Made by a program: the position numbers and the translations under genes
Shown: positions 6,753 to 14,892 of the stretch, piece by piece
Layout: the number at the start of each line of letters is the position of its first letter
Numbering within the stretch: position 1 is the stretch's first letter
The notes under the pieces: generated by a model
What the model saw: the letters and a program-made list of their open reading frames with translations, nothing else
What the model was told of the DNA's origin: nothing
Database searches by the model: none
DNA from: Oxalobacter formigenes
GTDB lineage: Bacteria; Pseudomonadota; Gammaproteobacteria; Burkholderiales; Burkholderiaceae_D
Assembly: GCA_019424645.1 (NCBI GenBank)
Contig: JAHYZB010000095.1
Location: 1 to 25,856 of the forward strand
Length of the DNA stretch: 25,856 bases
Direction: 5' to 3'

Positions 6753-8027
6753 TTATTTAGAACTAACTACTTTTTTCTCACGTAGCTTGATAATGTCCTG
6801 AACGGAATAACCCAGTTCCTGAAGCACTTCATCTGTGTGCTCTCCAAGTAATGGAGCACCTTTAATGGTGGGTTTAAAATCGGAAAACTTCATTGGCATA
6901 CCGATCGTCAAATATTTACCGCGTTCGATCTGTTCAACTTCAACAATTGAGCCACTTTCACGAAGAGACTTGTCATTCTTGATTTCAAGCATACTTAGTA
7001 CCGGACCACATGGAATACCAAATTTGCCCAATTCGTCTACTAATTCAAACTTATCCTTATCAATTGTGAATTCCTCGATTTCCTTATAAATCTCAAACTT
7101 GTGCGCATCACGAGCTTCGCCCGTACTGAATTTCGGATCTGTTATCCATGCTTCTTTACCAAGTCCTTTGCATGCTTCAGCAAATTCTTTGTCATCTCGA
7201 GGAAGAACAATGTAGACATATGCATTCGAATCGGTTTCCCAACCCTTGCATTTATAACATCAGCCCAGCACAGCACCACCCTCAACATTCCCGGCACGCG
7301 GAATGGTATTACCAAACTTCCCATCAGGATATTGCGGGTAATAAGAAAGAACTCCAAGGTGATCCAATATGATTTGATCTCTGAATTTAATACGACACAG
7401 ATTTAACACAGCATCCTGCATGGATTGGGTGACTTTTTGTCCCACACCTGTTTTCTGGCGTTGCAAAAGAGCGGCCAGCAGACCAATCACCATATGCATA
7501 CCCGTATTACTGTCACCTAGCGCAGCAGATGACTGTGTCGGTATGTTATTGTCACCTGACCACCATCCGGTAGTAGCTGCCGCACCGCCTGCACATTGTG
7601 CAACAGGCTCATATGCCTTGACGTTGGCATAAGGAGAATTTTCGCTGAATCCCTTAATCGTTCCGAAAATGATTTTTGGATTTATCTCGTGAATATGTTC
7701 CCATGTAAATCCCATTTCATCCAATGCACCAGGATGCAGGTTTTCAATGAATACATCACCTTGCTGAATGAGCTTCGTCAGAATCTCTTTTCCTTCTGGC
7801 GTCTTTGCATCCAATTCGATGGAACGTTTATTACTGTTTAATTGCAGATAATACATGCCATCAAGATCAGGAATATCCGGAAGCTGAGTACGAGTTGGAT
7901 CCCCCTTGCTTGGATGTTCGATTTTAATAACATCTGCGCCGAACCATGCCAGCATTTGAGTACATGAAGGACCAGACTGTACTTGTGTCATATCAATTAC
8001 TTTAATACCTTCCAATGGTGATGCCAT
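6753..8027 (-). pseudogene. frc: Formyl-CoA:oxalate CoA-transferase, YfdW/Frc type, interrupted by one in-frame TGA
   Basis: The frame from the ATG at 8027 to the TAA at 6753 spans 425 codons, normal Frc length, and is open except for a TGA at 7262-7260 (codon 256). The N-terminal part is very close to E. coli YfdW (QSGPSCTQMLAWFGADVIKIE, NSNKRSIEL) and keeps the catalytic Asp at 172 in ALGDSN. Downstream, the same frame continues with CKGWETD, GIPCGPVLSM and GAPLLGEHTDEVLQELGY, so there is no net frameshift. At the lesion the expected glycine loop GGGGQPGW reads GGAVLG-stop, and the codons after the stop give CYKCK where WxLKCK is expected. AAGGAG precedes the start. The enzyme moves CoA from formyl-CoA to oxalate. 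As read, only an inactive 255-residue fragment would form; a sequencing error is also possible. Confidence 0.9.
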
Positions 8028-8193
8028 AATTATGTCTCCTTATACCCTGATTTAAATATAAGATCGGGAGTTCTTTAATGCGGTTTATAGAAATTACCAT
8101 TTGTATATGATGCAAATCCTTTTTTAAGGATGAATCACTATTAGGCTTTTAATATTGTGATAAATCTCAGCCCTAATATTTAATAAAATTTGT

Positions 8194-8207
8194 TTGATTA
8201 AAATAAA
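8194..8207 (-). promoter_or_regulatory. Possible FNR-type site upstream of the oxalate operon
   Basis: TTGATTAAAATAAA matches TTGATNNNNATCAA at nine of ten defined bases. It is about 170 bases before the frc ATG. No good -10 lies at the class II spacing, so it is only suggestive. Confidence 0.25.
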
Positions 8208-8504
8208 TGATCAGAAAAACATCAGACTTGATAAATAGTCTTTATGTTTTATGACAGGAAAGGGAAGATATCTGCACTTTGAATTTTGCAGAAACAAGAA
8301 TTGTAGTGTAATTTTTTTTGGAAGCTTATTATTGTCTGTTGGCACGAACTCTATAAAAGATATATGCAAACGAGACAGGTAAGCAGGGATAACCTGATAT
8401 CGATATATTACCGAAGCGGCATACAGTATTCGGCTAAAAACTGTCGGTCAGCCTTTCAATATCGGATAGCATAGTAAACTATGTGATGGTTCATCATTGC
8501 ATTC

Positions 8505-8527
8505 GAGACGCCATGCGCCTCTTTTTT
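8505..8527 (+). terminator. Orphan terminator-like hairpin, plus strand
   Basis: GAGACGC-CAT-GCGCCTC (7-bp stem with one A-C mismatch) is followed directly by TTTTTT. No plus-strand gene precedes it, so it may end a short non-coding transcript. Confidence 0.4.
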
Positions 8528-8793
8528 CTCATGAAAAGCCAGCTGTTTTGTTAATTTACATTCGTCTGTCCTTTTCAATAACGAGACATTACCCTCAATA
8601 GGCCTGCCAGATCACAAGATCATTAAATCTGCCATGATCGGTACTCCCGGATAATACTGAAACCAATCCTTTTATCTGTTTTCCATCGATTTTGTACAGG
8701 AATTCATCATTTCATTGCCAGAAGGCCGAACGCCTCTCAAGACAGGTGACTTGCAATAATGATGAACGCAATACGACTATTCCAGATTTAATT

Positions 8794-8825
8794 GAATATA
8801 AGGAAATTACAATTTCCTTATATTC
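8794..8825. repeat. Perfect 15-bp inverted repeat downstream of cpoB
   Basis: GAATATAAGGAAATT and its exact reverse complement are separated by 2 bases. It lies 34 bases after the cpoB stop and could be the end of the tol-pal transcript, but it lacks a GC core and a U-run. Confidence 0.55.
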
Positions 8826-8858
8826 TGAACAGCATTGGTAAATTTTTCCCTGAAAATG

Positions 8859-9593
8859 TTAAAGCTGTGCCAACCGTTCTTTTGCTTTTTTCGCCGCAGC
8901 AGATTTGGGATACTTTTTTACCAGCGAAGATAGCGTTTGTTTTGCATTGGCTATATCGTTCAAACCGATCTGGCAACTCGCCATATTCAACATGGCATCA
9001 GGCGTTACCTGATTTTTAGGATAGCGTCTGACGACCGTAGATTGCTGTTTTAACGCATTTTTATAGTCACCCTGCAAATAGTAGGCATTTCCCAATTGAT
9101 AATGCGCCGATGCAATCAGGCCTGATTTGGGATATTGCTTCAAAAAGCTGTTGTAAGCCGAGACAGCTCCCTTGTAGTCACCCGCCTTGAATTTGTCTTC
9201 CGCTGTGGCATAAGCTGTATTTTCATTACTGTCTGCAGACGATTCTTTTGCAGCAGTCGTCGCCTCACGTGGTTCCAGTTTCTTCAAACGCGTATCAAGA
9301 TCCAGATAAAAATCTTTCTGGCGTTCTTCCATTGTCTTGACCTGGTTGTTCAGAACCTCAATCTGCCCACGCAATTTGGCGATCTCATCACGTAATACGT
9401 CATCCTGATTAGCCAGATTTACCCCACTCGATTTGTCCAGTTTCGAGTTTTCAAGATCCTTTACCTTGGCACGCAAATCCAGAATGGACCGGCGTGCTTC
9501 GTCATCTTCAAAGAAACCGGCGTGTGCCTGCGAAACTGGCAGCCACATTGTGGCCACCAGCAAGGCAATGAATAAACGGGAGGATTTTTTCAT
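8859..9593 (-). CDS. cpoB: Tol-Pal system coordinator CpoB (YbgF)
   Basis: This 244-residue periplasmic protein has an N-terminal signal peptide (MKKSSRLFIALLVATMWLPVSQAHA, cleavage after AHA at about 25). A coiled-coil trimerisation region follows at about residues 33-100 (heptads with LRAKVKDLENSKL, IAKLRGQIEVLNNQVK). The C-terminal TPR repeats start at about 125 (AEDKFKAGDYKGAVSAYNSF, SAHYQLGNAYYLQGDYKNAL, AMLNMASCQIGLNDIANAK). CpoB links outer-membrane constriction by Tol-Pal to peptidoglycan synthesis. It starts 2 bases after pal ends and closes the tol-pal operon. Domain order and length are as expected. Confidence 0.96.
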   Translation of the reverse strand: MKKSSRLFIALLVATMWLPVSQAHAGFFEDDEARRSILDLRAKVKDLENSKLDKSSGVNLANQDDVLRDEIAKLRGQIEVLNNQVKTMEERQKDFYLDLDTRLKKLEPREATTAAKESSADSNENTAYATAEDKFKAGDYKGAVSAYNSFLKQYPKSGLIASAHYQLGNAYYLQGDYKNALKQQSTVVRRYPKNQVTPDAMLNMASCQIGLNDIANAKQTLSSLVKKYPKSAAAKKAKERLAQL

Positions 9594-9595
9594 AA

Positions 9596-10123
9596 TTATT
9601 GATAAACGATGTCGGCACGACGGTTTTCAGCCCAGGCAGCGTCGTTGTTTCCGGTGGCTTTCGGCTTTTCCTTGCCAAAAGAAACGGCTTCGATCTGGCT
9701 GTCGGAAACGCCCATCACATTCATGGACTTGCGAACTGCCTCAGCCCGTTTCTGTCCCAGAGCCAGATTATATTCGCGGCCACCACGATCATCGGTATTT
9801 CCCTGAATGACGACTTTTTTGTCTTTATGGCTGTTCAGATATTTGGCGTGAGCCTGTACAACCGGTTCATACTGGCTGCTGACGACAAAACTGTCGAAAT
9901 CAAAGTAAACGCTGCGCTGAGCCAGTTCACCTTTCGGATCGCTTAACGGATCGAGTGATCCAGCTGTTACAGTTCCAACCTGACGCGAATCCATTGACGA
10001 AGACGAACCCGAAGCGGATTTGTCTTCAACAGGTGCATTTTCATCCAGTTTCACTGATGAACCGCAGGCTGTCAGGATCAAGGCTCCTGACACGATAACG
10101 ACCAACTTCTTCAGATCAAGCAT
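9596..10123 (-). CDS. pal: Peptidoglycan-associated lipoprotein Pal
   Basis: The protein has 175 residues from the ATG at 10123, preceded by AAGGGAA; an ATG 14 codons upstream would put residues ahead of the signal peptide and is unlikely. The lipoprotein signal MLDLKKLVVIVSGALILTAC gives lipid attachment at Cys20. A Ser/Asp-rich linker follows, then an OmpA-C domain from about residue 65: VYFDFDSFVV, GNTDDRGGREYNLALGQKRA, AENRRADIVY. The Asp and Arg in TDDRG and GQKRA are the meso-diaminopimelate-binding positions known for Pal/OmpA. Pal anchors the outer membrane to peptidoglycan and binds TolB, the gene just upstream (20-base gap). Confidence 0.96.
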   Translation of the reverse strand: MLDLKKLVVIVSGALILTACGSSVKLDENAPVEDKSASGSSSSMDSRQVGTVTAGSLDPLSDPKGELAQRSVYFDFDSFVVSSQYEPVVQAHAKYLNSHKDKKVVIQGNTDDRGGREYNLALGQKRAEAVRKSMNVMGVSDSQIEAVSFGKEKPKATGNNDAAWAENRRADIVYQ

Positions 10124-10143
10124 GATAATTCCCTTATAAATAA

Positions 10144-11415
10144 TTACTTCATGAATGGACCCCATGAGGGTTCACGAACATCTGAGGCTTTCATAGACAA
10201 ACGCTGTTTGACACGTCCGTCAACCGAAACCACCGAAAGAGCACCACGACCACCATTGGTCGCATACATGATGAACTGTCCGTTAGGAGAAAAACTTGGC
10301 GATTCATCTCGTGAAGTATCAGACAGTCTCTGTTCCTGACCGTTCGTCAGGTCCAGCAGATAAAGCTGATAACCACCCCGTCTTGAAATATACGCCAGCG
10401 ATTTGCCATCCGGCGATAAGCGGGGACTGATATTGTAATTGCCATGAAAAGTTACGCGCTGTGGAGTGCCTCCGTTAACGCCGACCTTGTAAATCTGTGG
10501 ACCGCCACTGCGGTCACTGGTGAAATAGATCCACTGGCCATCCGGAGAAAATTGCGGTTCGGTATTGATGCTTCTGGTCTGCGTGATCTGTTTCAGTGCG
10601 CCACCATTGGCACCGACGGTATAGACCTGCGTATATCCGTCTTTCGACAGCGCCACCGCGAGGCGGCTTCCATCCGGTGACCATGACGGTGCTGAATTAT
10701 TACCCTTGTAATTGGCAACCATCGTCCGCTGGCGTGTCACCAGATTCTGTACGTAGACGACCGGTTTTTTGGCTTCAAACGAGACATAGGCGACCCTGGT
10801 ACCGTCGGGGGACCATGACGGGGAAATGATTGGTTCTTTCGATCTCAAGGCGACCAGTTTATTGCCACCGTCCGCATCGGCGATTTCAAGCCGGTATTCA
10901 TTGCCTGTTTTGGTCACGTAAGCGATCCGGGTCGCAAAAATACCTTTATGGCCCGTCAGTTTCTCATAGATATCATCCGCAATCTTGTGGGCTGTCACAC
11001 GTGTCATGGAAACGGGCGCGACCATTGACAGGGCAGATAACTGGCTGGATTTACCCAGATCGAAAAGCCGGTAGCGAACGTCGATCTTCCCGTCAGGTGA
11101 TTTGACGAGCGTTCCGACGACCAGCGCATCTGCCCCCTGTGCCCGCCATTTTTTGTAATCGATATCAGCCGCCTCACCGATAATCGCATCCGTGCCGATC
11201 AACCTGAACATCCCCGTTCGCGCCAGATCGGCCTTGATGATATTGGTCACTTTTTCAGGTGCAGTCGCTTCATTGGAAAAACCGGCAATGACGATAGGAA
11301 TCTGTTTATTGCCGACGCCGGCAATATCGATGTTCAGCACTTCCTGTCCAACAGCCTGCGCCGACAGGAAAACAGAAAAAACCAGTAACAGCAAGGAACG
11401 GTAAAATGATTTCAT
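10144..11415 (-). CDS. tolB: Periplasmic beta-propeller protein TolB
   Basis: This 423-residue protein has a signal peptide (MKSFYRSLLLLVFSVFLSAQA). An N-terminal alpha/beta domain spans about residues 25-165 (IDIAGVGNKQIPIVIAGF, FRLIGTDA, GADALVVGTL). A C-terminal six-bladed propeller carries repeated (W/F)SPDG units, for example PSWSPDGTRVAYVS, PSWSPDGSRLAVAL, PQFSPDGQWIYFTSDR, PRLSPDGKSLAYIS and PSFSPNGQFIMY. TolB shuttles between Pal and TolA in the periplasm during cell division. It begins 8 bases after the tolA stop. It is complete and ordinary for the family. Confidence 0.97.
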   Translation of the reverse strand: MKSFYRSLLLLVFSVFLSAQAVGQEVLNIDIAGVGNKQIPIVIAGFSNEATAPEKVTNIIKADLARTGMFRLIGTDAIIGEAADIDYKKWRAQGADALVVGTLVKSPDGKIDVRYRLFDLGKSSQLSALSMVAPVSMTRVTAHKIADDIYEKLTGHKGIFATRIAYVTKTGNEYRLEIADADGGNKLVALRSKEPIISPSWSPDGTRVAYVSFEAKKPVVYVQNLVTRQRTMVANYKGNNSAPSWSPDGSRLAVALSKDGYTQVYTVGANGGALKQITQTRSINTEPQFSPDGQWIYFTSDRSGGPQIYKVGVNGGTPQRVTFHGNYNISPRLSPDGKSLAYISRRGGYQLYLLDLTNGQEQRLSDTSRDESPSFSPNGQFIMYATNGGRGALSVVSVDGRVKQRLSMKASDVREPSWGPFMK

Positions 11416-11423
11416 AGTTACAT

Positions 11424-12377
11424 TCAGTCTTTCGGTTTATGTGTTACAGAGAACCTGGAAGGAACACGTCCTGTCTTGTCCTTGGGATAAGGCGCTGACT
11501 TTTCAATGGCTCTCAATACCGCTTCATCGAACCCCGGAATTCCTGAGGACTTGCGTATTCGTATATTACGCAAAGTTCCGTCCGGCAGCAATTCGACATC
11601 ATAAATAACGGGGGCGTTCCCCTTGATCGCCGAAGATGCATTAAACGAGGTGTTATTCTTTATTTTCGTCCTCACAATGGCGATATATCCGGCATCGGCC
11701 GTTCCTGGTCCCGTCGAACGTGCCGCTGTTCCGCTCCCCCCTGTTCCGGTTGGACCGGTTGTCCGCGTACCACCACCTCCGGAACCTTTGCCTTTTCCGC
11801 CACCACTGCCGCCACCGGCGATCCGGCGTGCTTCCTGATCCAGAAGCGCCTTTGCCCGTTTTTGTGACGCTGCCGCTTCGGCTTTCTGTTTTCGCGTGGC
11901 ATCAGCCGCTTCTTTTTTCAGACGAACCTGTTCTTCCCGCTGTGCCCTGGCCTCATCCGCTTTCTGTTTGGCTTCCGCTTTTTTCCGGTCTTCTGCCGCT
12001 TTCTTTTCCGCTTTTTTCTTTTCCTGTTCCAGAGCGATGTCAGGTCGCGCTGTCACTTTCGGTTCTGGCGTCGCCTGTTTTACAGCCGGAGCAGGAGGGG
12101 GTGGAGCACTTTCTTCCTGTGCCTGCAGTTCTGCCTGCTCAGCGGCAGCCAGTTCCGACTGTTCACCTGCTGCGCGGGGAGCGGCTTCCCGAACCTTGAT
12201 ATCCCAGACTTCCGCTTCCACGGTATCACCGGTCTCGCTTTGCCAGCTGACGCCAATCCAAAGGAAAATCAGAAGCGCAAGATGAACCAGCAGAGCCAGC
12301 ACAAAAGCGGGCTTCAGCTTTTTTTCTTTCGGTATGGAGAGCAGACTGTTTTCCATTATCTTGCCAGATAACTCCAT
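11424..12377 (-). CDS. tolA: Cell-envelope integrity protein TolA
   Basis: The protein has 317 residues: one N-terminal membrane helix (about 23-45, FVLALLVHLALLIFLWIGV), a long Ala/Lys/Glu/Arg-rich helical domain (about 75-190, EKKKAEKKAAEDRKKAEAKQ), a Gly/Thr linker (about 193-230), and a C-terminal TolA/TonB-like domain (GYIAIVRTKIKNN, YDVELLPDGTLRNIRI, GFDEAVLRAIEKSAPYP). It is the energy-coupling arm that links TolQR to TolB-Pal. The ATG follows the tolR stop directly, with GAGGT overlapping the tolR end, which implies translational coupling. A second ATG at 12356 (MENSLLS) is possible but its GGAG is too distant. Confidence 0.95.
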   Translation of the reverse strand: MELSGKIMENSLLSIPKEKKLKPAFVLALLVHLALLIFLWIGVSWQSETGDTVEAEVWDIKVREAAPRAAGEQSELAAAEQAELQAQEESAPPPPAPAVKQATPEPKVTARPDIALEQEKKKAEKKAAEDRKKAEAKQKADEARAQREEQVRLKKEAADATRKQKAEAAASQKRAKALLDQEARRIAGGGSGGGKGKGSGGGGTRTTGPTGTGGSGTAARSTGPGTADAGYIAIVRTKIKNNTSFNASSAIKGNAPVIYDVELLPDGTLRNIRIRKSSGIPGFDEAVLRAIEKSAPYPKDKTGRVPSRFSVTHKPKD

Positions 12378-12821
12378 TTACCTCGTCGCCAGTCCTACCC
12401 GACTGATACCCATTTTCTTCGCGTCGGATATCACCTGTACTACCTCGTTGTAAATAATATTCTTGTCCGCCGCAATCAACACCGGCAAATCCGGATTTTC
12501 AGCATGGATAATTTGCAGACTGTTGATCAGGGCATCCTTGTCAGGTACTGATTCAAAAGTATCCTTTCCCTTGCCGGGCCGGTGTATCCCGATCTCAGCG
12601 GAGACGTCCGGGCGCAGCGATATCTGGATATAGTCGGTTGGCGGCAAAGCTGTTTTCTCTGCCGAAGGCAAATCGACTGTGCCCGGATTGGTCATTGGCG
12701 CCACGACCATGAAAATGACCAGAAGCACCAGCATGACGTCGATGTACGGGACGACGTTGATTTCGGACTTGAACTTGTTTTTGCGGCCGCTTCGCAAGGA
12801 ACCTGAAATCTGTTCTGACAT
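12378..12821 (-). CDS. tolR: Tol-Pal system protein TolR
   Basis: The 147-residue ExbD/TolR-family protein has a basic N-terminus, one membrane helix at about residues 22-42 (NVVPYIDVMLVLLVIFMVVAP) with the proton-channel Asp in PYIDVML, and a periplasmic domain ending in VQVISDAKKMGISRVGLAT. With TolQ it forms the proton-driven motor that moves TolA in the inner membrane. It starts 7 bases after the tolQ stop and abuts tolA. Confidence 0.97.
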   Translation of the reverse strand: MSEQISGSLRSGRKNKFKSEINVVPYIDVMLVLLVIFMVVAPMTNPGTVDLPSAEKTALPPTDYIQISLRPDVSAEIGIHRPGKGKDTFESVPDKDALINSLQIIHAENPDLPVLIAADKNIIYNEVVQVISDAKKMGISRVGLATR

Positions 12822-12828
12822 GACTCAC

Positions 12829-13515
12829 CTACCGTGACTGTCTCTGGAGAATATTGGAAAATTCTTCGATGAAGGTTTCGAAGCGGATCGACAGGCGGTC
12901 GATATCGTGCGAAAACCGGTTATAGGCCACTACAGCCGGGATAGCGGCAAACAGACCGATAGCCGTTGCAATCAGCGCTTCAGCGATACCGGGTGCAACC
13001 GTTGCCAGCGTTGCCTGATGCACGTTTGCCAGCCCGCGAAAAGCATTCATGATGCCCCAAACCGTACCGAAAAGTCCGACGTAGGGAGAAACCGAACCGA
13101 CTGAAGCCAGAAAGGCCAGATGGGATTCAAGACTGTCCATTTCGCGCTGGTAAGCGGCGCGCATGGCACGGCGGGCACCGTCTAAAACAGCAACGCTGTC
13201 CTGTGCCGTATGTCCGGAAATGGCGTTTTTGCCCTTGATGTATTCACCCATTCCGGCATGAAAAATGCGTTCCAGTGCCCCTGTTTTATTATTACTGCCT
13301 GCGCGCTGGTAAAGATTCTGCAGATTACCACCCGACCAGAAAGCATGTTCGAAACTGACGGTTTCGGTCCGGGCGCTTTTGATAGCAAACATTTTCTGGA
13401 AAATAAACGTCCAGCTCATAAGGGAAACGACTACGAGCAGAGCCATAATGAGCTGAACCAGCAAAGACGCATTGGAGATCAGCGAAATAAACGAAAGATC
13501 TTGGGAAACAGTCAT
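12829..13515 (-). CDS. tolQ: Tol-Pal system protein TolQ
   Basis: This 228-residue MotA/TolQ/ExbB-family protein has three membrane helices (about 12-36, 130-155 and 165-192). The signature segment is SVSPYVGLFGTVWGIMNAFRGL, followed by VAPGIAEALIATAIGLFAAIPAVVAYNRF. It is the pentameric channel subunit that couples proton flow to TolA with TolR. Second gene of the operon, 54 bases after ybgC. Confidence 0.97.
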   Translation of the reverse strand: MTVSQDLSFISLISNASLLVQLIMALLVVVSLMSWTFIFQKMFAIKSARTETVSFEHAFWSGGNLQNLYQRAGSNNKTGALERIFHAGMGEYIKGKNAISGHTAQDSVAVLDGARRAMRAAYQREMDSLESHLAFLASVGSVSPYVGLFGTVWGIMNAFRGLANVHQATLATVAPGIAEALIATAIGLFAAIPAVVAYNRFSHDIDRLSIRFETFIEEFSNILQRQSR

Positions 13516-13569
13516 TTTATAAAAAGTAAAAACATTGAAAATCCATGTACACCCCCGGAAAGCGATCCT

Positions 13570-13986
13570 TTAATTGCCTGCGAGTCCTTCACGCATCTTT
13601 TTTGCAATTTCATCCGGTATGGGAGTTGGCCTGATGGTTTTTCCATCAACACAAACGATTGTCACACTACATTTGTTCAACTCATCGCCATCCCTTAAAA
13701 CGGTATGCTCGAACAGGATGGAAGCGCCTTTCAACTGCGCTACCTCTGCCGTTATCGTCAGTTCGTCGTCCAGCAAGGCCGGGCGCCGGTAGTCAATCGA
13801 AACGTTCTTGACCACAAAAATAATATTGTGCCTGTTTTTCAGTATCTCCTGACTGATACCCAGCGAACGGAGCCATTCCGTACGTGCGCGTTCGTAAAAT
13901 TTCAGGTAGTTTGCGTAATAAACGACACCCTCTGCATCTGTGTCTTCATAGTAAACCCGGACGGGCCAATTGAATAAAGAGGACAT
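13570..13986 (-). CDS. ybgC: Tol-Pal-associated acyl-CoA thioesterase YbgC
   Basis: This 138-residue single hotdog-fold enzyme carries YYEDTDAEGVVYYANYLKFYERAR, the family signature with the catalytic Asp in the DTD of residues 15-17. It hydrolyses acyl-CoA or acyl-ACP thioesters at the membrane; in proteobacteria it is regularly the first gene of tol-pal, as here. No strong ribosome site precedes the ATG. An inverted repeat (GTAACAAT...ATTGTTAC, 14033-14068) lies upstream where the operon promoter would be. Confidence 0.96.
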   Translation of the reverse strand: MSSLFNWPVRVYYEDTDAEGVVYYANYLKFYERARTEWLRSLGISQEILKNRHNIIFVVKNVSIDYRRPALLDDELTITAEVAQLKGASILFEHTVLRDGDELNKCSVTIVCVDGKTIRPTPIPDEIAKKMREGLAGN

Positions 13987-14032
13987 AATGTCATTGCGAG
14001 TGAAAGATGAGCATAAGCTAGCGCTTTAGACC

Positions 14033-14068
14033 GTAACAATCAAGCTCTATTTTCCGAAAAATTGTTAC
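14033..14068. repeat. 8-bp inverted repeat upstream of ybgC
   Basis: GTAACAAT (14033-14040) and ATTGTTAC (14061-14068) are 20 bases apart. They lie between the end of the DUF1275 gene and the start of the tol-pal operon, so they could be an operator or a weak terminator stem. Confidence 0.35.
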
Positions 14069-14079
14069 AAATGAAACTT

Positions 14080-14829
14080 TCAGTGAAAGATTCTCTTCAA
14101 ATCGTCTACAACGGGCATAAAGGCCAGAATCAATAGAAAAACAGCCAGCGGAATAGTTGCGGTATAGCCGATCAGTTTGAACCCGAAAGCCCCGACAACC
14201 CCGCCGAAAAAAAACATGAACAAAAGGGCGATAAACAGCATCAGCTTGCTTCGATTCGCCTTGACGTAGGATTTGTCTTCCCGATCAATTTTCCGGTTCC
14301 AGTAAAAAAGCTTGCCGAGCTCAATCCCGATATCAGTCACAATACCGGTCATATGTGTCGTGCGAATGACTGAGCTGGAAATGCGGGTAATAATGGCGTT
14401 TTGCAGCCCCATAAGGAAACAAAGCAACATCACGGTAATAGATACGAAAAGCCCCATATGACGATGGAGTTTTGCTCCCAGTATACCGAAACAGAGAAGA
14501 AGGACTGCCTCCACAATGAGCGGCAACGCATATTCACTTTGCAGGCGTTTTCCCCGTGCCCAGTTAACGAAGAGTTCCGTCAGGGCAGCACCGGCAATAA
14601 AACAAATGAGCGCGCCGACACTGGCGAGGGCAAGATTGATATTCCCGATAATGAGGCCATCGGCCATGCTGGAGATAATCCCCGTCATGTGCGAGGTATA
14701 TTGCTGGACGGCCAGAAAACCGCCCGCATTCATCGCACCAGCGATGAATGCCAAAGACAATCCCAGGTGGATATCCGCTTTGACGCTTCTTTCCACACTG
14801 GTCAATTTGCGCAGATAAAAGATCAGCAT
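14080..14829 (-). CDS. DUF1275 (YoaK-like) inner-membrane protein
   Basis: This 249-residue protein has six or seven hydrophobic segments. DUF1275 hallmarks are LSLAFIAGAMNAGGFLAVQQ, YTSHMTGIISSMADGL and, in the second half, MGLQNAIITRISSSVIRTTH followed by MTGIVTDIGIELG. The two HMTG motifs mark an internal repeat. The family is widespread and uncharacterised; a transport role is often guessed but not shown. It lies between dcd and tol-pal, all on the minus strand, with gaps of about 60-90 bases, so it may be a single gene or read-through partner. Confidence 0.85.
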   Translation of the reverse strand: MLIFYLRKLTSVERSVKADIHLGLSLAFIAGAMNAGGFLAVQQYTSHMTGIISSMADGLIIGNINLALASVGALICFIAGAALTELFVNWARGKRLQSEYALPLIVEAVLLLCFGILGAKLHRHMGLFVSITVMLLCFLMGLQNAIITRISSSVIRTTHMTGIVTDIGIELGKLFYWNRKIDREDKSYVKANRSKLMLFIALLFMFFFGGVVGAFGFKLIGYTATIPLAVFLLILAFMPVVDDLKRIFH

Positions 14830-14892
14830 AGACTTCTATAAAAAACAGGCTAAAAACAAAATTACCTATACCGCAAACACCAGTCTGCCGAG

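Larger units (their letters stand above)
8028..8858. other. 830-bp gene-free region between the oxalate operon and cpoB
   Basis: No convincing coding region on either strand. It contains the 5' region of frc, a small hairpin ATCCTT-TTTT-AAGGAT (8116-8131), a near-consensus FNR-type site (8194-8207), a plus-strand terminator-like hairpin with six Ts (8505-8527), a CATAG-TAAA-CTATG hairpin just before it, and a 15-bp inverted repeat (8794-8825). The region is long for this otherwise compact segment and may hold a small RNA. Confidence 0.5.

Noticed and set aside
7260..7262. TGA in frc as a selenocysteine codon
   Set aside because: The aligned family residue is Trp next to the glycine loop, not a catalytic Cys; surrounding codons are also altered, and no selenocysteine insertion hairpin was recognised just downstream.
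7142..7357. Open frame overlapping the frc lesion as a small protein
   Set aside because: It is a shifted reading of the frc coding sequence; the true frame on both sides of the stop shows clear Frc similarity.
8028..8858. tRNA or other known structural RNA in the large gap
   Set aside because: No T-loop GTTCGAATC-type motif with a matching acceptor stem, and no 6S, tmRNA or SRP RNA landmarks were found on either strand by eye.
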